Positions 55,016 to 63,884 of a stretch of DNA of 64,000 nucleotides are shown in pieces. The first letter of the stretch is position 1, and every line of letters begins with the position of its first letter. This stretch comes from Holophagales bacterium. Its GTDB lineage: Bacteria > Acidobacteriota > Thermoanaerobaculia > Multivoradales > JAGPDF01. Below the pieces are notes generated by a model. It saw only the letters and a list, made by a program, of their open reading frames with translations. It had not been told where the DNA came from and made no database searches. The stretch lies in the NCBI GenBank assembly GCA_016699405.1, contig CP064972.1, positions 2,573,501 to 2,637,500 of the forward strand, given 5' to 3'. A program made the position numbers and the translations under genes.

Positions 55016-55588
55016 ATGAGCGACCCCACCTCGATGGTGCCCCCTCCCAGCCGGCCGCGCGTGCCATGGCCGATCGCCCTGGGCCTGGCGCTCGCCGCGA
55101 TCGCTGCGGCGGGCCTCTTCTCGACGCTTCAGCGCCGCGCCGCCCCGCTGACCGGGGTGGAGACCGGCGGCGGGGCCCCGGCGGCGCCCGCCTTCCGGCT
55201 CGCCTCGCTCGACGGTCGCCAGCTCGGTCCCGCCGACTTCGCCGGCCAGGTGGTCCTCGTCGACTTCTGGGCGACCTGGTGCGGGCCATGCCGCATGCAG
55301 GCCGAGGTGCTCGCCGGGCTCCATCGAACGCAGCACGGTCGCCCCGTGCAGTTCCTTGCCGTGAGCGTCGGCGAGGAAGAGGCCACGGTACGCCAGTTCG
55401 CCCAGGAGAACCCGTTCGAGTATCCGGTGCTGCTCGATCCGGGAAGCCGGGTCGCCGACTCGTTCGAAGTGATGGCGTTGCCGACGATCGTCGTCCTCGA
55501 CCGCCACGGCCGCGTCGTTCTCAAGGAGTCCGGGCTGACGGACGCCGCGACGATCGAGAAGGCGCTTGCCGCTGCCGCTTCGAGCTAG
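55016..55588 (+). CDS. TlpA/ResA-like membrane-anchored thioredoxin
   Basis: A 190-residue periplasmic thiol-disulfide protein. An N-terminal membrane anchor (PIALGLALAAIAAAGLF) precedes the thioredoxin fold: FRLASLDGRQLGPADFAGQVVLVDFWATWCGPC with the WCGPC active site (~residues 91-95), then FLAVSVGEEEATVRQFAQE and the cis-Pro in VMALPTIVVLD. The family reduces disulfides in the periplasm, often for cytochrome c maturation; no cytochrome genes are nearby. It converges with the acyltransferase gene. Confidence 0.92.
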   Translation: MSDPTSMVPPPSRPRVPWPIALGLALAAIAAAGLFSTLQRRAAPLTGVETGGGAPAAPAFRLASLDGRQLGPADFAGQVVLVDFWATWCGPCRMQAEVLAGLHRTQHGRPVQFLAVSVGEEEATVRQFAQENPFEYPVLLDPGSRVADSFEVMALPTIVVLDRHGRVVLKESGLTDAATIEKALAAAASS

Positions 55589-55609
55589 AGAGCGCGGCGC
55601 GCCACCCGC

Positions 55610-57583
55610 CTACGGCGCCGGCGGCGGCAGGAGGGCGGTGAGCTCCGCCTCGAAGGCGAGCGCGCCCTGCGCCGAGACGTGGGTCTCGTCGGTATAGAAC
55701 AGGGTGCCGTCGATCACGGCCTCGCAGCTTCCGCTGGCACAGAGCCTCACCGCGGGATCGAGGACCTTCACGCGGGGCTCGTGCGCGGCGATCTCGGTCA
55801 GCTGCGCGACGACCGAACGTTGCCGCGCTTCGTGATCCGCGCGGCTGACCCGGAATTCGAGCCCGCGCTGCAGCGCGCCGACCGGCGATCGCGCCAGGTC
55901 GGGAACCGAGGCGATGACGACCACCGGTGCGATTCGGGCGAGCCGGGCGATCGTCTCCGGCAGCCGGGACGTCATCGCCTCGCGACTCGAAGCAAGCGAC
56001 GGCAGATCGCGCGGGGACGTCGTCACGAGGTGTCCCGGCCCGCGTTCGCCCGGCACCGGTTCGTTGACGTAGGCGCCCCAACGCGCCGTGAGGACGATCA
56101 GCGTCGGCCGGGCGGACTCGAGAAACGCCAGCTTCCAGGTCGAGTCGTCGAGCTCGCATCCCGGATGAAGCGGCGTCCGCACGGCGAGCAACGGTGGGCA
56201 ACCCGAGATCGAGAGGACCTCGGCCTCGCCGCCCCGTCGTCTGGCCACGGCGTGAGCGAGTGGTCCCCAGGACTCGGCGGTGCTGTCGCCCCACATCACG
56301 ATCCGCGTCGCGCTCCCCGTTCCGCCGCTGCTGCTGCAGTACCGTCGCCCCGACGCCGGCAACGGCTCCGGCCAGGGGCAGGGGAACGCGGCGATCTGCG
56401 CTCGCAGCTCGCCGTCGCGGAAGAGCTCCTGCTGCAGCAACTCGGCCATCGGCGAGGGCTCGACGAGCGGGCGAAGCGGAACGGAGCGCAGGATCGCGGC
56501 GGACCCCGCGACCGCGAGGAGCGCTGCGCTCAACGCCAGCACGGTGGGTCGCGGCCACCGGGAGTAGAGCGTGCGGACCGGCATCTCGACCCAGCGATAG
56601 GTGGCCGTCGCCAGGATCAGCGCCAGGATCATCGCCGCGGAGCGCAGCGCCAGGGAGGCTTGCGGGGTCGCCACCTCCTGGAACGACAAGAGCGGCCAGT
56701 GCCAGAGGTAGAGCGGGTAGCTCACCATCCCCAGGCCGACGGCGAGCGGATGCGACAGCACCCGCCGCCCGAGCCAGGTGCCGGGAGCGGCGCGCAACAG
56801 CAGGGCGGTACCGACGACCGGGGCGAGCGCCGACCACGACGGGAAAGGCGCTGCCGGGTCGATGGCGACAGCTCCGCCGAGGATCAGTCCGCCGCCGACC
56901 CATGCCGCGAGCTCGGTGCGCCAGGCCGCCCGGGTGACGGGTGCGGTCGGTTGGAGGTGGGCCAGGCAGGCGCCGGCGAGGAGCTCCCAGAAGCGAAACC
57001 ACGGGAGGTAGAAGGCCGCATCGGGCGAGGAGGCCGAGACGGCGACGGTCGCGGCGAAGGAGGCCAGCGCCAGGCAGAGCGTCGTCGGCAAGACGCGCCG
57101 CGGACGGCGCACCAGCCACCAGAGCAGGACGGGCCAGAGCAGATAGAACTGCTCTTCGATGCCGAGCGACCAGAGGTGGAGCAGCGGTTTCTCGATCGCC
57201 CGGCTGTCGAAGTAGCCGCTGCCGAACCAGAAGGCGATGTTGGCGACGAAGAGTGTCGCCGCGAGGGTGTGGCTCGCCAGCTCGCGCAGCTCGCCGGCAA
57301 GCAGCAGCCAGCGACCCGCGAGCAGGGTCGTCGCCAGGACGACGACCAGGGCCGGCGCCAGTCGTCGGATGCGCAGCTCGTAGAAGCGGCGAAACCGTCC
57401 CGGCTCGCCGTCGGCCACCAGGATCTGCGTGATCAGGTAGCCCGAGAGCACGAAGAAGACGTCGACGCCGATGAAGCCGCCGCGCAACCCCCGGGGTGCC
57501 AGGTGATAGGCGATCACCAGGGTGATCGCCAGGGCCCGCATTCCGTCGATGTCGCGGCGACGTCCGGGATCGTCACGACCCAT
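55610..57583 (-). CDS. Acyltransferase-3 / SGNH fusion (OafB/OatA-type O-acetyltransferase)
   Basis: A 657-residue inner-membrane protein that transfers acyl (usually acetyl) groups to an exported glycan. The AT3 domain (~1-370, about ten helices) opens IDGMRALAITLVIAYHLAPRG with the conserved His, followed by FFVLSGYLIT, RIRRLAPALV and HLWSLGIEEQFYLLWP. One further helix leads to a periplasmic SGNH domain (~430-657) with GDSTAES as the Ser block and DETHVS as the Asp-His block. This two-part design is used for O-acetylation of O-antigen, peptidoglycan or secondary polymers; the target here is unknown. Confidence 0.93.
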   Translation of the reverse strand: MGRDDPGRRRDIDGMRALAITLVIAYHLAPRGLRGGFIGVDVFFVLSGYLITQILVADGEPGRFRRFYELRIRRLAPALVVVLATTLLAGRWLLLAGELRELASHTLAATLFVANIAFWFGSGYFDSRAIEKPLLHLWSLGIEEQFYLLWPVLLWWLVRRPRRVLPTTLCLALASFAATVAVSASSPDAAFYLPWFRFWELLAGACLAHLQPTAPVTRAAWRTELAAWVGGGLILGGAVAIDPAAPFPSWSALAPVVGTALLLRAAPGTWLGRRVLSHPLAVGLGMVSYPLYLWHWPLLSFQEVATPQASLALRSAAMILALILATATYRWVEMPVRTLYSRWPRPTVLALSAALLAVAGSAAILRSVPLRPLVEPSPMAELLQQELFRDGELRAQIAAFPCPWPEPLPASGRRYCSSSGGTGSATRIVMWGDSTAESWGPLAHAVARRRGGEAEVLSISGCPPLLAVRTPLHPGCELDDSTWKLAFLESARPTLIVLTARWGAYVNEPVPGERGPGHLVTTSPRDLPSLASSREAMTSRLPETIARLARIAPVVVIASVPDLARSPVGALQRGLEFRVSRADHEARQRSVVAQLTEIAAHEPRVKVLDPAVRLCASGSCEAVIDGTLFYTDETHVSAQGALAFEAELTALLPPPAP

Positions 57584-57604
57584 CAGCGGGGGTCGAAGGA
57601 GGGG

Positions 57605-57634
57605 CCGGGTTGGCGGTTCGACCGTCCAACCCGG
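57605..57634. terminator. Strong hairpin between OmpA and acyltransferase genes
   Basis: CCGGGTTGG/CCAACCCGG with inner CGGT-TCG-ACCG, a 13-bp stem with one bulged T and a triloop. It lies 115 bases after the OmpA-type stop and 22 bases before the acyltransferase start (minus strand). No T-run; termination or leader regulation are both possible. Confidence 0.5.
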
Positions 57635-57748
57635 CGGGACAATCCACCGCGCGGGCCCGGGACGTGACCCTCGGGCGTCGCGCGCGTCGCCGAAGCCCGA
57701 GCGGGCGAGGGGCCCTGCCGGCTGGCGCGCACCGGATCGACGGCCGGG

Positions 57749-58372
57749 CTACTGCAGGACCACCAGCACGACGCGGCGGTTCTGATCGCGCCCCTCACGC
57801 GTCTTGTTGTCGGCCACCGGCGAGGTCTCGCCGTAGGAGATCACCGACATGCGGTGCAACGGCATCCCCTTGAGACTGAGATAGCGGCGTACCGCCTCGG
57901 CCCGCGACTCACCCAGCTTGTAATTGTAGTCGTCGCTGCCGATCGAGTCGGTGTGACCCTGGATCTCGACGTAGACCGGCTTGTTCTCGCCCTTGAGCTT
58001 GGCGGCCAGCTCGTCGAGTGCGACCTTGGCCGCGTCGGCGAGCTCGGTCTTGTTGAAGCCGAAGCGGATCTTGTCGTCGGACAGGACGGTCTCGTAGAGG
58101 AACTTGCCTTCGGCAAGCTTGCCGGCGGCCAGAGCGCGATCGAGCGCCTCCTGGGCGGTCTTCGAGGCCTTCTGCGTCTCCTGGGCGTTGGCCGAGAGCC
58201 GTTCGTCGTGCTGCTTGAGCTGGGTCTGGGCGTCCTCGACCTGCGTCTGGACGGTGTCGACCCGGCGATTGACGGTCTGGACTTCGCCGGAGACGTATTC
58301 CTTGGTGGCGCAGCCGACGGTTCCGAGGGCGAGCAGCGTCAAGGTCGAGAAGGCAAGGGTCTGGTGGCGCAT
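57749..58372 (-). CDS. OmpA-family (Pal-like) lipoprotein with coiled coil
   Basis: A 207-residue lipoprotein: signal peptide with lipobox LGTVGCATK, a coiled-coil segment (~25-85, VNRRVDTVQTQVEDAQTQ) and a C-terminal OmpA domain (~100-207) with VYVEIQGHTDSIGSDDYN, LGESRAEAVRRYL and DQNRRVVLVV, the peptidoglycan-binding signature. It links outer membrane and cell wall. AAGGAG six bases before the ATG confirms the start. Confidence 0.93.
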   Translation of the reverse strand: MRHQTLAFSTLTLLALGTVGCATKEYVSGEVQTVNRRVDTVQTQVEDAQTQLKQHDERLSANAQETQKASKTAQEALDRALAAGKLAEGKFLYETVLSDDKIRFGFNKTELADAAKVALDELAAKLKGENKPVYVEIQGHTDSIGSDDYNYKLGESRAEAVRRYLSLKGMPLHRMSVISYGETSPVADNKTREGRDQNRRVVLVVLQ

Positions 58373-58447
58373 CGATTCTCCTTTACTCGGCGCGGTCGTG
58401 GGGTCCGCCGGCGTCGACTCGGCCACTCGCCGCCGCCGACCTCCGGC

Positions 58448-59479
58448 TCAGGGAGTCGGAGATGTTCCGTCGTACCCCGCCCGGGTGAGGACCCGGAGGT
58501 TCTTGCGGCCCGGGACGTCGACCGTGAGACGGTGAAAGACCATCTTGCCGGAAGGTGCGGTCGGAAAGCTCAGCACGTACTGATACCGCAAGTCGTCGGC
58601 GATGGCCGCGCAGGCCTCCTTCATCGCGTCGGGCCCGGTGATCGCATGGTAGCGGCCTCCGGTCAGGCTGGCAAGCAGATTCAACGCATCGGCGTAGCGG
58701 AAGAGCTTGGCGCCGCTCGGGTCGAGCTGGAAGGGGTCGCCGGTCGACAACCCGAGCACATAGACCGGGAGCTCGGCCTGGCGGACCACCTCGCGGGCCT
58801 GAGTGGCTGAAAGCAGGCTGGCGTTGTCGACGCCGTCGGTGATCAACAGCGCCGCCCGCTTCGGATGGCGTGCCGCGCTGGCGATCTCGGGCAGACGAGC
58901 GATGGCGTCGTGCAGGGCGGTGGTGCCGTAGGCCTCCCAGGCGTCCATCGCCTCGCGCACCGCTCCGAGGTCCTCGGTGAACGGGACCTCCACCCGGGTC
59001 GCGCCGCCGGCGAACGAGGCCACGGCGAGCTCGTCGCCCGGGATGGCGCGATCGAGGAAGAGGCCGAGCGCCTGGCGGCTCGCCTCGAGCTTGTCGGCTT
59101 CCGCCATGCTGCCGGAGACGTCCTGCAGCACGACGATGCTCCACGGGGCCTCGGAGCGGCGCTCGAGCTCGCGGATCTTCACCGGCCGACCATCGACCTG
59201 GAGTCGGAAGTCCCCGGCCTCGAGATCGCGCACGTAGCCACCTCGACCTCGCACCACGACCGGCACCAGCACCCAACCGACCGACACCTCCTCGGCGAAC
59301 ACCGGGAGCTTGGCAGGTGGCGGGACGGGAGCGGTGGGCGGTGCGGCCGCAGCGAGGAGGACGCCGGCGGCCATCACGACCCCCAGCCGAACGAGCCCGG
59401 TGCGGCGACCCGACCAGAAGCTAGACTGGCCGGCAGCCTCGGGGCGCGAAGGAGAGACGATGGTCGACATCCGGGACAT
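58448..59479 (-). CDS. VWA-domain protein ('VWFA-related Acidobacterial' type)
   Basis: A ~343-residue exported protein. A basic stretch (SGRRTGLVRLGV) leads into a hydrophobic signal segment (VMAAGVLLAAAAPP). A short beta domain (VPVVVRGRGGYVRDLEAGDFRLQVDGRPVKI) precedes the von Willebrand A domain with an intact MIDAS: VLQDVSGSMAEADK, FTEDLGAVREAM...GTTAL and ITDGVDNAS. This order is typical of a family named after Acidobacteria. Start uncertain: ATG at 59479 or 59470 overlaps the divergent gene by 11-20 bases, while the next ATG (59374) would leave the signal peptide without its basic part. TACAAT at 59496-59501 (minus) could be its -10. Confidence 0.88.
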   Translation of the reverse strand: MSRMSTIVSPSRPEAAGQSSFWSGRRTGLVRLGVVMAAGVLLAAAAPPTAPVPPPAKLPVFAEEVSVGWVLVPVVVRGRGGYVRDLEAGDFRLQVDGRPVKIRELERRSEAPWSIVVLQDVSGSMAEADKLEASRQALGLFLDRAIPGDELAVASFAGGATRVEVPFTEDLGAVREAMDAWEAYGTTALHDAIARLPEIASAARHPKRAALLITDGVDNASLLSATQAREVVRQAELPVYVLGLSTGDPFQLDPSGAKLFRYADALNLLASLTGGRYHAITGPDAMKEACAAIADDLRYQYVLSFPTAPSGKMVFHRLTVDVPGRKNLRVLTRAGYDGTSPTP

Positions 59480-59696
59480 TTCGGTGAAGTGCGGGAATTG
59501 TAATACCTACCAGACGCTGGTCGGATTCGGCCGGCGCGACGCCTGGAACATCTACACCTACGAGTGCGAGAACGACCGCTGCGATCCGGCGGTGACCCGC
59601 ACCCTGATCGAGCTGCCACGCGAGATCGACGAGTTCGCGCGGCGCGATCCGGAGTGGAGAGGCGGGGCCGTGGGAGCGGGCGGCGGAGAGGGTTGA
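59460..59696 (+). CDS. Small protein with two Cys pairs (zinc-ribbon-like)
   Basis: A 78-residue protein: MVDIRDISVKCGNCNTYQTL, then YTYECENDRCDPAVTR, then a Glu-rich helix and a Gly-rich end. CxxC and CxxxxC spaced by about 28 residues could bind one zinc. I do not recognise a named family. AAGGAG seven bases before the ATG gives a firm start. The 5' end overlaps the divergent VWA gene if the latter starts at 59479. TAGACT at 59422-59427 may be its -10. The GAPDH gene follows 87 bases later. Confidence 0.7.
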   Translation: MVDIRDISVKCGNCNTYQTLVGFGRRDAWNIYTYECENDRCDPAVTRTLIELPREIDEFARRDPEWRGGAVGAGGGEG

Positions 59697-59783
59697 AGAT
59701 CGAGGGCCGGCGGGCCCTGTGCTAACCTTTTTCCACCCTCGCGCCTTCGGCGCGACGCTCGAATACCCGCCTGGGAGGGAATC

Positions 59784-60851
59784 ATGAAGAAGACGATTAT
59801 CCACGTCGTGGGCACGGGCACGATCGGCGAGCCGCTTATCGGGCTGTTCACCGATTTCAAGCACTATCTCGGAGTCGACGAGGTCACCTTCCACAAGCGC
59901 ACGCCCCTTTCTTCGGACCGGGCGAAGATCAAGCACTTGATGGCCCGAGGCGCCAAGCTGGCGGTCGACAGCGACCAGCGCGACGCCTTCGAGCGGATGG
60001 GCCACGAGGTGTCCTACGAAGCCGACGAGGCGCTTGCCCGCGCCACCGTGGTGATCGACTGCACGCCGGCCGGCAACGACATGAAGTCGAAGTTCTACGA
60101 CCACGTCGTCGGTCCCAAGGGGTTCCTCGCCCAGGGCAGCGAAGCGGGATTCGGCAAGCCCTACGCCACGGGAGTCAACGACGAGGCGCTGATTCCGGGT
60201 GAGGACCGCTTCATCCAGATCGTCTCCTGCAACACCCACAACATCACGACGCTCATCAAGACGCTCGCCCTCGAGCAGGACGGGCGCTACTCGCTCGAGC
60301 GCGGCACCTTCGTCTGCATGCGCCGCTCGAACGATATCTCGCAGACCAAGGACTTCAGCCCGGCGCCACAGGCCGGCAAGCACGACGATCCGGGCTTCGG
60401 CACGCACCACGCCCACGACGCGCATCGCGTCTTCGAGACGCTGCACCTCGATTTCGATCTCTTCTCGAGCTCCGTCAAGCTCAACACGCAGTACATGCAC
60501 CAGATCTGGTTCAACCTGCGCTTCGACCGCGACATCACCAAGCAGGAGATGATCGACCGTCTGAGTGCCAACCCGCTGGTGGCGCTGACCGACAAGCGCA
60601 ACGCCAACGAGATCTTCAGCTTCGGTCGCGACCACGGCTACTACGGCCGCATCCTGTCGCAGACCGTGCTGGTCACCCCGACGCTCGCCGTGCGCAAGAA
60701 CCGCGACCTTTACGGCTTCTGTTTCACCCCCCAGGACGGCAACTCGCTGCTCTCGTCGATCGCCGCGGCGCTCTGGCTGATCGAGCCGGACTGGAAGAGC
60801 GTCGAGCATCGCCTCGAATGGACGAAGCGCTGGCTCTATCACGAGATCTGA
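59784..60851 (+). CDS. Type II (archaeal-like) glyceraldehyde-3-phosphate dehydrogenase
   Basis: A 355-residue NAD(P)-binding dehydrogenase. The N-terminal Rossmann start is IIHVVGTGTIGEPLIGLF; VVIDCTPAGND and the active-site block QIVSCNTHNITTLIKTL correspond to archaeal GAPDH (D-x-T/S-P, SCNTTGL), with the nucleophilic Cys kept. Later parts (RRSNDISQTKDFSP, HHAHDAHRVFETLH) resemble this family's catalytic domain but are diverged. It would oxidise glyceraldehyde 3-phosphate to 1,3-bisphosphoglycerate or run the reverse. GGGAGG before the ATG fixes the start. Whether a classical GapA is also encoded elsewhere is unknown. Confidence 0.82.
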   Translation: MKKTIIHVVGTGTIGEPLIGLFTDFKHYLGVDEVTFHKRTPLSSDRAKIKHLMARGAKLAVDSDQRDAFERMGHEVSYEADEALARATVVIDCTPAGNDMKSKFYDHVVGPKGFLAQGSEAGFGKPYATGVNDEALIPGEDRFIQIVSCNTHNITTLIKTLALEQDGRYSLERGTFVCMRRSNDISQTKDFSPAPQAGKHDDPGFGTHHAHDAHRVFETLHLDFDLFSSSVKLNTQYMHQIWFNLRFDRDITKQEMIDRLSANPLVALTDKRNANEIFSFGRDHGYYGRILSQTVLVTPTLAVRKNRDLYGFCFTPQDGNSLLSSIAAALWLIEPDWKSVEHRLEWTKRWLYHEI

Positions 60852-60894
60852 CGCCGCGCCGCGCGGGCGTCCCGCCGGCGGCAGGACTTCCGCG

Positions 60895-61731
60895 ATGAGC
60901 ACGCGCGCCAACAGACTGCAGCTCGGCGAGCTGGCGATCGAGGGGAGCTCGCGCGCCGGCGAGGAGACCTGGTTCCGCGTCTCGCCGCCGGGGCTCGCCT
61001 TCGATGCCGGCCGCGGGCCCCTGGCGCTCGCCGGGGTGCGCCAGATCTTCCTCACCCACGGTCACCTCGACCACGCGCTCGGCGTGCCCTACCTGCTGTC
61101 GCGGCGCGCCCTCGAGCATCCGGAGGGGCGGCGCGTCTACTGTCCGGCGGAGATCGCCGACGATCTGCGCGGCTTGATCGCCGCGGCCGAGCGGCTCGAG
61201 CGGACCTCGTATCCGTTCGAGCTGCTGCCGCTCGCGCCGGGGGACCGGGTCGAGGTGGGGCGCGACCTGGCCGTCGAGGCGTTCGCCTCTGCCCACGTCG
61301 TGCCGGGCCTGGGCTACCATCTGTTGCGCCGTCGCCGGCACCTCGGCGAGGCCTACCGCGACCTCGCCGCCGAGGAGCTGGTCGAGCTCAAGCGGCGCGG
61401 CGTGGCCGTCGAAGAGCTGGCCGAAGAGCGCTGGCTCTCCTACTGCGGCGACACCGGACCGCAGGTTTTCGACCGGCAGCCGGAGCTCTACGAGAGCCGC
61501 GTGCTGATGGTCGAGTGCACCTTCCTCGCCGCGCGGCACCGCGAGCGGGCGGGGGAGTTCGGTCACCTGCACCTCGAGGACCTCGTCGAGCGACAGGAGC
61601 GGTTCGCCAACGAGGTCGTGGTGCTCTATCACCTCAGTCGCCGGCATCGGCGCGAGGAGCTCGAAAGGGAGGTCGCTCGTTGTCTGCCGAGACTCGCCGG
61701 ACGGATCCGCATCCTGCTCGCCGAACCATGA
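60895..61731 (+). CDS. MBL-fold metallo-hydrolase, RNase Z-like
   Basis: A 278-residue metallo-beta-lactamase-fold protein. The metal motif is FLTHGHLDHALGVPYLL (~residues 52-68), with AFASAHVVPGLGYHLL supplying a later His, YCGDTGPQVF the bridging Asp, and VLYHLSRRH the last His. The Zn site is like RNase Z/ElaC, but the flexible exosite arm of true tRNase Z is not evident, so RNA or a small-molecule ester may be the substrate. It is followed 19 bases later by the RlmD-like gene, suggesting an RNA-related operon. Confidence 0.85.
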   Translation: MSTRANRLQLGELAIEGSSRAGEETWFRVSPPGLAFDAGRGPLALAGVRQIFLTHGHLDHALGVPYLLSRRALEHPEGRRVYCPAEIADDLRGLIAAAERLERTSYPFELLPLAPGDRVEVGRDLAVEAFASAHVVPGLGYHLLRRRRHLGEAYRDLAAEELVELKRRGVAVEELAEERWLSYCGDTGPQVFDRQPELYESRVLMVECTFLAARHRERAGEFGHLHLEDLVERQERFANEVVVLYHLSRRHRREELEREVARCLPRLAGRIRILLAEP

Positions 61732-61750
61732 ATGCGGGAAGGGGACGGCG

Positions 61751-63799
61751 ATGAGCGAGAGCACCGTCGCGCAGCGGCTCGCCGAGCTCGAGGAGCTCGA
61801 GCTCTCGATCGACCAGTTGGTCGCCGGGGGCGAGGGTCTGGGGCGCTTCGAGGGGATCCCTGTCTTCGTGCCGCGCACGGCGCCCGGCGATCGCGTGCGC
61901 GTGCGACTGGTGGAGCGCCGGCCGGACTACGCGCGTGCCGAGCTGCTCGAGCTGATCGCTCCGGGTCCGGGGCGCCGCGAGCCGCCCTGTCCGCATTTCG
62001 AACGCTGCGGCGGTTGCGATCTGCAGCATCTCGACGACCGCCTGCAGGTGCGGCTCAAGGTGCTGGCGGTGGCCGAGACACTGAAGCGGATCGCCGGCTT
62101 CGAGCTGCCGGCTTCCGGCGTCGACATCGTCGCCGGCGATCCCTGGGGCTGGCGCCTGCGCTGTCAGCTGCACGTCGAGGAGAGCGCGGGCGGTGCCGTC
62201 GTCGGCTACTTCGCGCGTCGCAGTCGCGAGCTGGTTGCGATCGACCGCTGCCCGGTGCTGGTGCCGGAGCTCGAGGCCGAGCTGGCGACGCTCGGCCGGC
62301 GGCTGCCGCCGGGCGGCGCGCCGCGACGGATCGACCTCGCGGCGGGTGAGCCCGGGCAGATCACCGTGGCGCCGGTGCTCGCCGGACTGCCGCACGGCGA
62401 CATCTCGCTGCGCGTCGGCGGCTTCGACTACCGCTTCGACGCCCGCTGCTTCTTCCAGGGACATCGCGGTCTGCTCGGCGAGCTGGTCGAACGGGTGGTC
62501 GGATCCTGGACCGGTGAGCGCGCCTACGACCTCTACGGCGGTGTCGGACTCTTCGCGCTGCCGCTATCGCGACGCTACCGCGACGTCGTGCTGGTCGAGG
62601 GCGACCGGATCGCCGCGCGTTTCGCCCGCCTGAACTTCCGCGCCGATCGCCGCGCGGCGGGCAGCGGTGCGGGCCTGCCCTTCCTGCCGCAGGGCGAGGT
62701 CGTGGCGCAGGCGGTGGAATCGTGGATCGGCGACGGCCTGCCCGCCGGCGCCGACCGCGTCGTCGTCGATCCGCCGCGCGCCGGCCTGTCGGGTGCGGTG
62801 CTCGACACCCTGCTGGCCCGTCGACCGAAACGTCTGACCTACCTCTCCTGCCACTCGGCGACACTGGCCCGCGATCTTCGCCGCCTGCTCTCCGTCTACG
62901 ACGTCGAGCAGCTGGCCTTCATCGACCTCTTCCCGCAGACCGGCCATCTCGAGCTGCTGGTTCAGCTCGTCGAGAGCGATCGACCGTCGCCCGAGCGCGT
63001 CGAGGTCGAGCCGGATGCGACGCGGACGCCGGAGGTCGGCGAGTCGTTCCTGGCGATCGAACGCGCCGCCAAGCAGCAGCGCGAGATCGAGGCCCGTCGC
63101 GCCGCGCGCGAACGGCGGATGGGGGCCCCCGGGCGAGGGAGGGATCGCGCGCCGGCGTTCGGCTCGCGCCCGGAGCGTCCGTTCAAACCGCGTCGCGAGT
63201 TCGTGATCGACGGTCCGCCGCGTCGCGAGGGCGCTCCGCCGTCGGGGGATCGCCGGCCGCGTCGCGAGGGACGGCCTCCCTCGGGTGCCGGCTCGCGCCC
63301 GGAGCGTCCGTTCAAGCCGCGTCGCGAGTTCGTGATCGACGGTCCGCCGCGTCGCGAGGGTGCTCCGCCGTCGGGGGATCGCCCGCCGCGTCGCGAGGGA
63401 CGGCCTCCCTCGGGTGGCGGCTCGCGCCCGGAGCGCCCGTTCAAGCCGCGCCGCGAGTTCGTGATCGACGGTCCGCCGCGTCGCGAGGGTGCTCCGCCGT
63501 CGGGGGATCGCCCGCCGCGTCGCGAGGGACGGTCTCCCTCGGGCGGTGGCTCGCGCCCGGATCGTCCGTTCAAGCCGCGCCGCGAGTCCCGCAGCGACGT
63601 CCCGCCGCGATCCGATCGTCGACCGCCCTCGGGCGATCGCCCGCCGCGTCGGGATGGCCCTGGCGGTCCGCCCCGCGGCGGTCGTCCGCCTCGTCCGGCC
63701 GGGCCCGGGGGCGCGTCGGGTCCGCGCCGACCGGCAGGTGGCTCGCGACCGGGGTTCCGTCGCCGCCCGAAGGACGGCGAGGAGCCGCCGGAGAGCTGA
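61751..63799 (+). CDS. RlmD/TrmA-type rRNA (uracil-5)-methyltransferase with repetitive basic tail
   Basis: A 682-residue protein. TRAM domain (~15-70, DQLVAGGEGLGRFEG); an iron-sulfur cluster signature CPHFERCGGC (~78-88) with a later Cys in IDRCPVLV; SAM motif DLYGGVGLFAL; DPPRAGLSG; the catalytic Cys in YLSCHSATLARDLRR; and FPQTGHLELLV with the catalytic Glu. The enzyme part ends near residue 410. The remaining ~270 residues are Arg/Pro/Gly-rich and disordered, with 43-residue tandem repeats (RPERPFKPRREFVIDGPP...). The tail is unusual for the family (usually ~430-450 residues) and likely binds RNA. GAAGGGGA before the ATG supports the start. Confidence 0.92.
   Translation: MSESTVAQRLAELEELELSIDQLVAGGEGLGRFEGIPVFVPRTAPGDRVRVRLVERRPDYARAELLELIAPGPGRREPPCPHFERCGGCDLQHLDDRLQVRLKVLAVAETLKRIAGFELPASGVDIVAGDPWGWRLRCQLHVEESAGGAVVGYFARRSRELVAIDRCPVLVPELEAELATLGRRLPPGGAPRRIDLAAGEPGQITVAPVLAGLPHGDISLRVGGFDYRFDARCFFQGHRGLLGELVERVVGSWTGERAYDLYGGVGLFALPLSRRYRDVVLVEGDRIAARFARLNFRADRRAAGSGAGLPFLPQGEVVAQAVESWIGDGLPAGADRVVVDPPRAGLSGAVLDTLLARRPKRLTYLSCHSATLARDLRRLLSVYDVEQLAFIDLFPQTGHLELLVQLVESDRPSPERVEVEPDATRTPEVGESFLAIERAAKQQREIEARRAARERRMGAPGRGRDRAPAFGSRPERPFKPRREFVIDGPPRREGAPPSGDRRPRREGRPPSGAGSRPERPFKPRREFVIDGPPRREGAPPSGDRPPRREGRPPSGGGSRPERPFKPRREFVIDGPPRREGAPPSGDRPPRREGRSPSGGGSRPDRPFKPRRESRSDVPPRSDRRPPSGDRPPRRDGPGGPPRGGRPPRPAGPGGASGPRRPAGGSRPGFRRRPKDGEEPPES
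63161..63676 (+). repeat. 129-bp tandem repeats in the tail of the RlmD-like gene
   Basis: Units begin at 63161, 63290, 63419 and 63548, each with GGCTCGCGCCCGGA. The first three are nearly identical at DNA level; the fourth degenerates after about 40 bases. The 129-base period is 43 codons, so copy-number change keeps the frame. Confidence 0.92.
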
Positions 63800-63872
63800 T
63801 CACCGTTCGTCGCCCGTCGTCGGTCGGCCGTCGGCGCGCGACAGGGCCGCGGAGGGGCCGCCGTCGGCGGGC

Positions 63873-63878
63873 TACAAT
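63873..63878 (+). promoter_or_regulatory. -10-like TACAAT, 6 nt before ATG
   Basis: TACAAT followed by GCCGCC and the ATG at 63885. Five of six consensus bases and the leaderless spacing. Confidence 0.5.
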
Positions 63879-63884
63879 GCCGCC

